A DNA stretch of 64,000 bases, from NCBI GenBank assembly GCA_963820315.1, contig CAWFZK010000003.1:1-64000 (forward strand), given 5' to 3'. Shown here one piece after another: positions 58,525-64,000 of this stretch. This stretch comes from JACVRW01 sp963820315 (lineage in GTDB: Bacteria; Actinomycetota; Thermoleophilia; Solirubrobacterales; Thermoleophilaceae). Each line of letters starts with the position of its first letter. The first letter of the stretch is position 1. The translations under genes were made by a program, and so were the position numbers. The notes beneath the pieces were generated by a model. It made no database searches. It was given only the letters and a program-made list of their open reading frames with translations, and was not told the DNA's origin.

Positions 58525-59192
58525 CGCCGCGGCGCAACGCGCTCAGCCGCGACCGGGTGGTCCGGGCGGCGCTCGCGATCGTGGATCGCGACGGCCTCGA
58601 CGCGCTGACGATGCGCGCGCTCGGGCGCGAGCTCGGCGTCGATCCGATGGCCGTCTACCACCACCTTCCGAACAAGGCGGCGGTGCTCGACGGTGTGGTC
58701 GAGGCCGTGCTCGCGGAGGTGCCGCTCGACACGGAGCCGGGGCGCGACTGGGTGGAGCAAACCGCGGCGCTCGCGCGTGGCTATCGCGACGCCCTGCGCG
58801 CGCACCCGAACGCACTGCCGGTGGTGGCCACGCGCACCGACGTCACGCCACCGGCGCTCGCCATTCTCGACCGCGCCGTTCGCATCCTGCTCGACGCCGG
58901 CTTTGAGCCACGCCGCGCGCTGCTCGCGGTGCACTCGCTCTCCTGCTTCGTGGTGGGTCACGCGCTGGACGAGCTCGGCGTGGCCGGCGACCCGGGTGAG
59001 CCCGCGGCCGCGGCGGCGCGGCAGCGCGAGCTGCTCGACAGCGGCGCCTATCCGAGCCTCGCGACGGCCGCCTCCGCCGCTGGTGAGGCAGGGCCCGAGG
59101 AGAGCTTCGATTTGGGACTCGCCGCCCTGCTGCGCGGCCTTTCGAAGACCGGCCTGAGCGGGCCGCGCAGAAAGGCGAGTCAGCGCCGCTAG
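58521..59192 (+). CDS. TetR-family transcriptional repressor
   Basis: 223 residues. The HTH is near 12-60 (DRVVRAALAIVDRDGLDALT, MRALGRELGVDPMAVYHHLP, NKAAVLDGVVEAVLAEV), in the subgroup closest to tetracycline repressor-type TetR_C_1 proteins. GTG overlaps the protease stop (GTGA). The 28-base palindrome at 57260-57287 upstream of the operon is the likely autoregulatory operator (inference). Ligand unknown. Confidence 0.88.
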   Translation: MTPRRNALSRDRVVRAALAIVDRDGLDALTMRALGRELGVDPMAVYHHLPNKAAVLDGVVEAVLAEVPLDTEPGRDWVEQTAALARGYRDALRAHPNALPVVATRTDVTPPALAILDRAVRILLDAGFEPRRALLAVHSLSCFVVGHALDELGVAGDPGEPAAAAARQRELLDSGAYPSLATAASAAGEAGPEESFDLGLAALLRGLSKTGLSGPRRKASQRR

Positions 59193-59235
59193 CCCGGGTA
59201 CACTCGAAGAGCCGGCGCGGGTATGCGCCGGGTAC

Positions 59236-61077
59236 ATGGACAACAAGACGCTCGAGAAGAAGGACCGCGTCGTCGTTCGCTTTGCAGGGGACTCCGGCGA
59301 CGGAATGCAGCTCACCGGCAGTCGCTTCACCGATGCCACGGCGGTTGTGGGCAACGATCTGGCCACGCTGCCGGACTTCCCCGCCGAGATCCGCGCGCCG
59401 GCGGGCACGCCGCACGGCGTCTCCGCCTTCCAGATCCACTTCGCCTCGCGCGACATCCTCACGCCCGGGGACCAGCCGACCGTGCTCGTGGCGATGAACC
59501 CGGCCGCCCTGATCACGCAGCTGACCGCGCTCGAGAAGGGCGGCACGCTGATCGTCAACGAGGACGGCTTCAGCGCCCACAACCTGAAGAAGGCGGGCTA
59601 CGAGTCGAACCCGCTCGAGGACGACTCGCTCGACGACTACCAGGTCTTCGCGGTCCCGATGACCTCGATGACGGTGCGCGCCACCGAGCACATCGACGGC
59701 ATCACGCCGCGCGACGCCGCGCGCTGCAAGAACCTGTTCGCGCTCGGCCTGGTCTCCTGGATGTACGGGCGCCCGACCGAGCCCTCGACGGACTGGATCG
59801 AGAAGAAGTTCGCCGACCGGGAGTCCGTGCGCGACGCGAACCTGGCTGCCTTCCGCGCCGGCTACAACTTCGGCGAGACCGCCGAGCTGTTCGCGGTCCA
59901 CTACGAGGTCGAGGCGGCGCCGGCGCCTCCGGGCACCTACCGCAACGTCAACGGGACGCAGGCGCTCGCCTACGGGCTGATCGCGGCGAGCGTCCGCTCC
60001 GGCCTCGGCCTCTTCCTGGCCTCCTACCCGATCACGCCGGCCTCCGAGCTGCTGCACGCGCTCTCCCGGCACCGCCGCTTCGGCGTCCACACGATCCAGG
60101 CCGAGGATGAGATCGCCGCCGCCAACATGGCGCTCGGCGCCGCCTTCTCGGGACGTCTCGGCGTGACCGCCACGAGCGGCCCCGGCATGGATCTGAAGGC
60201 AGAGACGATCGGGCTCGCGGTGGCGATGGAGCTGCCGCTCGTGATCGTCGACATCCAGCGCGCCGGGCCGTCGACGGGCATGCCGACGAAGACCGAGGCG
60301 GCCGACCTGCTGATGGCGCTCTACGGCCGCCACGGCGAGTCGCCGCTGCCGGTGGTCGCGGCCTGCACGCCGAGCGACTGCTTCGACGCGGCCATCGAGG
60401 CCGTGCGCATCGCGGTCACCCACCGCACGCCGGTGATCCTGCTGAGCGACACCTTCCTGGCGAACTCCTCCGAGCCCTGGCAGCTGCCTGATGTCGACGC
60501 CCTGCCGGAGATCGACCCGCGCTTCGCGACCGCGCCGAACGACGGCGACCGCTTCATGCCCTACCTGCGCGACGAGCGGCTCGCGCGGCCCTGGGCGGTG
60601 CCCGGCACGCCGGGCCTGCGCCACCGGATCGGCGGCCTCGAGAAGGAGGACGGCACCGGCAACATCTCCTACCAGCCTGAGAACCACGACCACATGACGC
60701 GCCTGCGTGCGGAGCGGATCGCGCGCGTCGAGGTGCCCGACCTCGAGGTCGACGACCCGACCGGCGACGCCTCGCTGCTCGTGCTCGGCTGGGGCTCGAG
60801 CTACGGAGCGATCGAGGGGGCGGCACGGCGGCTGCGGCGCGAGCAGGACCTGAAGCTCGCCACGGCGCACGTGCGCCACCTGAACCCGCTGCCCGGCAAT
60901 CTCGAGCAGGTGCTGCGCTCCTACGAGCGCGTGCTCGTGCCCGAGATGAACCTCGGCCAGCTCTCCCGGATCCTGCGCGCGGAGTACCTGGTCGACGTCG
61001 AGAGCTACACGAAGGTGGACGGGCTGCCGATCTTCACGCGCGACGTGATGGAGCAGGTTGAGGAGAGGCTCGGATGA
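59236..61077 (+). CDS. korA: 2-oxoacid:acceptor oxidoreductase subunit alpha (gamma-alpha fusion, KorA)
   Basis: 613 residues. Residues about 1-190 are the gamma domain (RVVVRFAGDSGDGMQLTGSR, FPAEIRAPAGTPHGVSAFQI). The rest is the alpha domain (ASYPITPASELLHALSRHRR, AEDEIAAANMALGAAFSGRL, GPSTGMPTKTEAADLLMALY), with YPITP near the thiamine diphosphate site. With KorB it converts 2-oxoglutarate and CoA to succinyl-CoA, reducing ferredoxin, as in actinobacteria using KorAB in the TCA cycle; other 2-oxoacids are possible. ATG start, coupled to korB by ATGA. Confidence 0.9.
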   Translation: MDNKTLEKKDRVVVRFAGDSGDGMQLTGSRFTDATAVVGNDLATLPDFPAEIRAPAGTPHGVSAFQIHFASRDILTPGDQPTVLVAMNPAALITQLTALEKGGTLIVNEDGFSAHNLKKAGYESNPLEDDSLDDYQVFAVPMTSMTVRATEHIDGITPRDAARCKNLFALGLVSWMYGRPTEPSTDWIEKKFADRESVRDANLAAFRAGYNFGETAELFAVHYEVEAAPAPPGTYRNVNGTQALAYGLIAASVRSGLGLFLASYPITPASELLHALSRHRRFGVHTIQAEDEIAAANMALGAAFSGRLGVTATSGPGMDLKAETIGLAVAMELPLVIVDIQRAGPSTGMPTKTEAADLLMALYGRHGESPLPVVAACTPSDCFDAAIEAVRIAVTHRTPVILLSDTFLANSSEPWQLPDVDALPEIDPRFATAPNDGDRFMPYLRDERLARPWAVPGTPGLRHRIGGLEKEDGTGNISYQPENHDHMTRLRAERIARVEVPDLEVDDPTGDASLLVLGWGSSYGAIEGAARRLRREQDLKLATAHVRHLNPLPGNLEQVLRSYERVLVPEMNLGQLSRILRAEYLVDVESYTKVDGLPIFTRDVMEQVEERLG

Positions 61078-62186
61078 GCGAGCGGACCAACGGCCACCCG
61101 GGTGGCAACGGCCATGGCCCGGACGCCGACCTCGGCTTCGGCCAGCCGGGCGAGAAGGCCATCTCGGACGGCCCGGTCGAGCTGCCGCTCACGAAGGCCG
61201 ACTTCTCATCGGATCAGGAGACGCGCTGGTGCCCCGGCTGCGGCGACTACGCGATCCTCGCTTCCGTCCAGTCGTTCATGCCTGAGCTCGGCATCCCGCC
61301 CGAGAGGATCGTCTTCGTCACGGGCATCGGCTGTGCGGGCCGCTTCGTCTACTACATGGACACGTACGGGATGCACGGCATCCACGGCCGCGCGCCTGCC
61401 CTCGCCACGGGCGTCGCGACCTCGCGTCCCGACCTGTCGGTCTGGGTCGTGAGCGGTGACGGCGACGCCCTCTCGATCGGCGGCAACCACCTGATCCACG
61501 CGCTGCGCCGCAACGTCCCGCTGAAGATCCTGCTCTTCAACAACCAGATCTACGGGCTCACCAAGGGCCAGTACTCGCCCACGAGCGAGGAGGGCAAGGT
61601 CACGAAGTCGACGCCCTTCGGCTCCCAGGACCATCCCTTCAACCCGGTCTCGCTGGCGCTCGGGGCGGAGGCGTCGTTCGTGGCGCGCACGGTCGACACG
61701 GACAAGGCACACGTCACCGAGACGCTGCGTGCCGCGGCCGAGCACCAGGGCGCGGCGCTCGTCGAGATCTACCAGAACTGCAACGTCTTCAACGACGGCG
61801 CCTTCGACGCCGTGCGCGCGAAGGGCCAGAAGGACCAGAACCAGATCCGGCTCGTCCACGGCGAGCCGATCCGCTTCGGCGCGGAGGGCGAACGCGGCGT
61901 CGCGCGCGGCTCCGACGGCCGCCTCGAGCTCGTCGACGTGGCCGACGTGGGCGAGCACGCGATCCTGGTCCACGACGCCGAGCGCCCGGAGCCGAGCCTC
62001 GCGTTCGAGCTCGCCCATCTCGCGGCCCGCCCGACCGGCCCGACCCCGATCGGAGTGTTCCGCGCGGTCTCGCGTCCCGTCTACGGGCGCGACCTCGCGC
62101 TCGAGCTCGAACGCTCGAGCTCCGAGATCGGCACCGAGCAGCTGCGCGAGCTGCTGCATTCCGGCGACACGTGGACCGTCAGCTAG
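61074..62186 (+). CDS. korB: 2-oxoacid:ferredoxin oxidoreductase subunit beta (KorB)
   Basis: 370 residues. WCPGCGDYAILASVQSFMPE, IGCAGRFVYYMDTYGMHGIH, SGDGDALSIGGNHLIHALRR and LFNNQIYGLTKGQYSPTS supply the Fe-S cluster Cys and the thiamine diphosphate/Mg motif (GDGD followed by NN). A C-terminal region of about 100 residues follows the catalytic core. ATG overlaps korA by four bases. Electron acceptor is probably a ferredoxin. Confidence 0.92.
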   Translation: MSERTNGHPGGNGHGPDADLGFGQPGEKAISDGPVELPLTKADFSSDQETRWCPGCGDYAILASVQSFMPELGIPPERIVFVTGIGCAGRFVYYMDTYGMHGIHGRAPALATGVATSRPDLSVWVVSGDGDALSIGGNHLIHALRRNVPLKILLFNNQIYGLTKGQYSPTSEEGKVTKSTPFGSQDHPFNPVSLALGAEASFVARTVDTDKAHVTETLRAAAEHQGAALVEIYQNCNVFNDGAFDAVRAKGQKDQNQIRLVHGEPIRFGAEGERGVARGSDGRLELVDVADVGEHAILVHDAERPEPSLAFELAHLAARPTGPTPIGVFRAVSRPVYGRDLALELERSSSEIGTEQLRELLHSGDTWTVS

Positions 62187-62743
62187 AGGCCCCGCCGGGG
62201 CGGCAGCTCTCGCGCGCGGAGCTCGAGGCGGGCCTCGACGAGCTGCGCGCCTCGCCCGTCGGCGAGGGCGTGCTGCAGCTGATCGTGCGGCGCCCCTCCG
62301 AGGACGAGCGCGAGGTCGTCTCCCAGGCGGGTCTCGCCGAGACCGAGGGCATGGTCGGCGATCGCTGGGACGTGGCCGGCTTCGGCGAAGGGCCCGACCG
62401 CTACGACACCCAGCTCACCTTGATGAACGCCCGCGCGGCGGCCCTGATCGCGGGCGAACCGGAGAACTGGCCGCCGGCGGGGGACCAGCTCTACGTCGAG
62501 CTCAGCCTCGCCTCCGCCGACCTGCCGCCGGGCAGCCGGCTCGAGATCGGCAGCGCGCTCATCGAGATCACCGCCGTGCCACACACGGGCTGCGGCAAGT
62601 TCGTCCGGCGCTTCGGCGTCGACGCGATGAAGTTCGTCAACTCGCCGGTGGGCCGCGAGCTGAACCTGCGCGGCGTGAACGCCAAGGTGGTGCGCGGCGG
62701 CGTGGTGGCGCAGGGCGACGCGATCAGGCTCGTGGCTGGATAG
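62171..62743 (+). CDS. MOSC domain protein
   Basis: 190 residues. The MOSC core has VGDRWDVAGFGEGPDRYDTQ, LTLMNARAAALIAG, and the conserved Cys in VPHTGCGKFVRRFGVDAMKF, followed by LNLRGVNAKVVRGG. MOSC domains bind sulfur-carrying molybdenum cofactor or act as sulfur carriers. GTG at 62171 overlaps the korB end by 16 bases, so it is part of that operon by position. No Mo-enzyme gene is in the window. Confidence 0.85.
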   Translation: MDRQLEAPPGRQLSRAELEAGLDELRASPVGEGVLQLIVRRPSEDEREVVSQAGLAETEGMVGDRWDVAGFGEGPDRYDTQLTLMNARAAALIAGEPENWPPAGDQLYVELSLASADLPPGSRLEIGSALIEITAVPHTGCGKFVRRFGVDAMKFVNSPVGRELNLRGVNAKVVRGGVVAQGDAIRLVAG

Positions 62744-62761
62744 GTAGCGGTAAAGCGGGGG

Positions 62762-62767
62762 TAGGAT
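62762..62767 (+). promoter_or_regulatory. -10-like box, leaderless spacing
   Basis: TAGGAT lies nine bases before the ATG of the VOC gene at 62777. Confidence 0.4.
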
Positions 62768-62776
62768 CCGCCGCGA

Positions 62777-63127
62777 ATGATCCATCGGATCATCCCGAAT
62801 CTCAACGTTCGCGACGCCGGCGCCGGTCACGACTTCTACGTCGACTTTCTCGGCCTGGAGAAGCAGTTCGACCTTGGCTGGGTCGCGAGCTTCCGCTCTC
62901 CTCACAACCCTTCGATTCAGGTCAGCCTTGTCTCCGGGGATGCTTCCGCGCCGGAGGACTCGGCGATGAGCGTGGCCGTTGACGACGTTGATGCGGCCTA
63001 CGCAGACGCTCGCCGGCGTGGCTACGAGATCGTCCACCCGTTGACCGAAGAGCCGTGGGGTCCTCGGCGCTTCTTCGTGCGCGACCCGAACGGAGTCGTC
63101 GTCAACGTGGTCGGTCACGCGGATTGA
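62777..63127 (+). CDS. VOC-superfamily (glyoxalase-like) protein
   Basis: 116 residues, one glyoxalase fold unit pair: HRIIPNLNVRDAGAGHDFYV, FLGLEKQFDLGWVASFRSPH, MSVAVDDVDAAYADARRRGY, then EEPWGPRRFFVRDPNGVVVN. The pattern WGxRRFFVRDPNG is typical of resistance-type or dioxygenase-like VOC proteins. Possible metal ligands are the N-terminal His and an acidic residue in the last strand. Role unknown. Confidence 0.85.
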   Translation: MIHRIIPNLNVRDAGAGHDFYVDFLGLEKQFDLGWVASFRSPHNPSIQVSLVSGDASAPEDSAMSVAVDDVDAAYADARRRGYEIVHPLTEEPWGPRRFFVRDPNGVVVNVVGHAD

Positions 63128-63137
63128 CTGCCGTCCC

Positions 63138-63959
63138 ATGCAGCCGCTCACGCTCGAACCCGCAACCACCGTCGGAGTGCTTGCGAACCCGTCCGGAGAG
63201 TGCGAGCCGGAGCTGCTCGCCATCGAGGCCTGGGCGGACGCGCAGGGGCTGCGGACCGTCGACCTCGGTACGACCGACCGGGCGGCCGAGCTTCCAGAGG
63301 CGGGTGGGCTGGTGATCGCCCTCGGCGGCGACGGGACGATCCTTCGGGCTCTCCAGCTCGCGATGATGCACCACACGCCCGTGCTCGGCGTCAACTTCGG
63401 CCACCTCGGGTTCCTGGCGGACGTCGACGGCGACGATCTCGGATCGGCACTCGAGCGCATCGCCCGTGGCGAGGCGCAGATCGACGAACGCACAGCGCTC
63501 GTGGCCAGTTCGGAGATGCCGGCGCAGACGGTGGTCGCGTTCAACGACCTCGTCATCTCGCGGCGCCCTGGCTTCGGCAGCGCGCGGCTGCGCGTGGAGG
63601 TGGACGGCGAGCAGGTGCTCGACTTCAGCGGTGACGGTCTCGTCGTCGCGTCGCCGACCGGTTCGACCGCATACACCGTCGGGGCGGGCGGCCCGGCGGT
63701 CTCGCCGGCGCTCGACGCGATCGTGCTCACACCCCTGGCGGCTCAGGGAACCCCGGTGCGGTCGATGGTCCTGGACGGCGCCGACATGATCCGCATCGAA
63801 GCGGGCGCACGAAGCGCACCGCTCGCGGTCGAGGTCGACGGTCGCACGATGCCCGACATGCCGACCCCCGCGGCGGTCGATGTGCGGACGGCGTCGGGCA
63901 AGGCGCGGCTCGTGCGGACACGTCCGCGCACGTTCTACGGCGACCTCGCCAGACGCTGA
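63138..63959 (+). CDS. nadK: NAD kinase
   Basis: 273 residues. GGDGT at 63-67 (VIALGGDGTILRALQLAMMH) is the ATP/NAD kinase motif, followed by VLGVNFGHLGFLADVDGDDL, VAFNDLVISRRPG and VVASPTGSTAYTVGAGGPAV. All three family signatures are present, so it should be active, making NADP from NAD with ATP or polyphosphate. ATG start ten bases after the VOC stop, suggesting co-transcription. Confidence 0.93.
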   Translation: MQPLTLEPATTVGVLANPSGECEPELLAIEAWADAQGLRTVDLGTTDRAAELPEAGGLVIALGGDGTILRALQLAMMHHTPVLGVNFGHLGFLADVDGDDLGSALERIARGEAQIDERTALVASSEMPAQTVVAFNDLVISRRPGFGSARLRVEVDGEQVLDFSGDGLVVASPTGSTAYTVGAGGPAVSPALDAIVLTPLAAQGTPVRSMVLDGADMIRIEAGARSAPLAVEVDGRTMPDMPTPAAVDVRTASGKARLVRTRPRTFYGDLARR

Positions 63960-63979
63960 GGGAGCGGCCCGGCGCGGCG

Positions 63980-64000
63980 CTAGGCCGCGAGATCCAGAAC
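63980..64000 (-). CDS. Possible 3' end of a gene entering from the right edge
   Basis: On the minus strand the last 21 bases read Val-Leu-Asp-Leu-Ala-Ala and a TAG stop. Convergence with nadK fits the layout of the window, but seven codons cannot prove a gene. Confidence 0.25.
   Translation of the reverse strand, partial: VLDLAA

Noticed and set aside
1..64000. tRNA, rRNA, CRISPR arrays, transposases and phage genes
   Set aside because: I looked for T-loop-like GTTCGA stretches, regularly spaced repeats and transposase or integrase motifs and found none that hold up. The few TTCGAA/TTCGAG hits lie inside protein-coding genes.

Overview
The window is high-GC DNA with dense coding, many GTG and TTG starts, and genes that overlap by 1 to 4 bases. 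Family content points to an actinobacterium, probably class Thermoleophilia (Solirubrobacterales or Gaiellales relatives). Clues are several ECF sigma factors, a LAL-type LuxR regulator, DeoR/LysR/HxlR/TetR regulators, a two-subunit 2-oxoacid:ferredoxin oxidoreductase, AbiEi/DUF559 genes and frequent leaderless-type promoters. No rRNA, tRNA, CRISPR array or insertion sequence was seen. The taxonomic placement is inference.

Bases 1-14080 form one divergent locus. Leftward run an FAD-linked oxidase, a sugar isomerase/epimerase, a UPF0261 (Tm-1-like) protein, a creatininase-family amidohydrolase, a DeoR regulator and a second isomerase/epimerase cut by the window edge. Rightward run a complete branched-chain-amino-acid-type ABC transporter (LivH, LivM, binding lipoprotein, LivG, LivF), a broken UPF0261/LivF chimera, a cupin, a second intact UPF0261 protein and a TIM-barrel 'PEP hydrolase-like' protein. 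The last two are the separate halves of the plant Tm-1 architecture. This looks like an uptake and catabolic system for an unidentified small molecule and is the best candidate for an undescribed pathway.

Bases 14183-24961 hold a secreted trypsin-like protease, an orphan HypX/HoxX-like protein with a LysR regulator, a membrane protein, a P1 peptidase, a secreted cysteine-repeat protein divergent from an ECF sigma fused to a zinc-finger anti-sigma-like domain, a VOC protein, two tandem small paralogues (the first frameshifted), a frameshifted PH-domain membrane protein and an APC permease. Bases 24958-33191 hold a large LAL regulator, an MMPL exporter bracketed by a 32-base direct repeat, two small proteins, a DHA2-type MFS exporter and a SigX5-type sigma factor.

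Bases 33277-47169 hold an M23 peptidase, a PAS-GAF-SpoIIE-HATPase phosphatase with its STAS partner, an oxidative cluster (alpha/beta hydrolase, flavin monooxygenase, SDR, aldehyde dehydrogenase, ferredoxin), a tail-anchored repeat protein, DUF1244, an NlpC/P60-like lipoprotein, a truncated haemoglobin with two cytoplasmic S1C proteases divergent from an HxlR regulator, ArfB and small proteins. Bases 47229-63959 hold a PfkB kinase, a rhodanese, an SDR, a broken AbiEi/DUF559 gene between hairpins, a RemA-like protein, a glycerophosphodiesterase, galactokinase, the PntA1-PntA2-PntB transhydrogenase, a DUF1254 protein, an aspartyl protease with TetR and a palindromic operator, KorAB, MOSC and VOC proteins and NAD kinase.

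Architecture is notable. Seven convergent gene pairs overlap by exactly four bases (CTAG six times, CTAA once), so both stop codons share the same DNA. Many genes have a TANNNT box 6-11 bases before the start codon, which suggests leaderless transcripts. Several genes carry single-base indels, and two lack a canonical start codon and have GTA where a start is expected. These are either real decay or sequence error.
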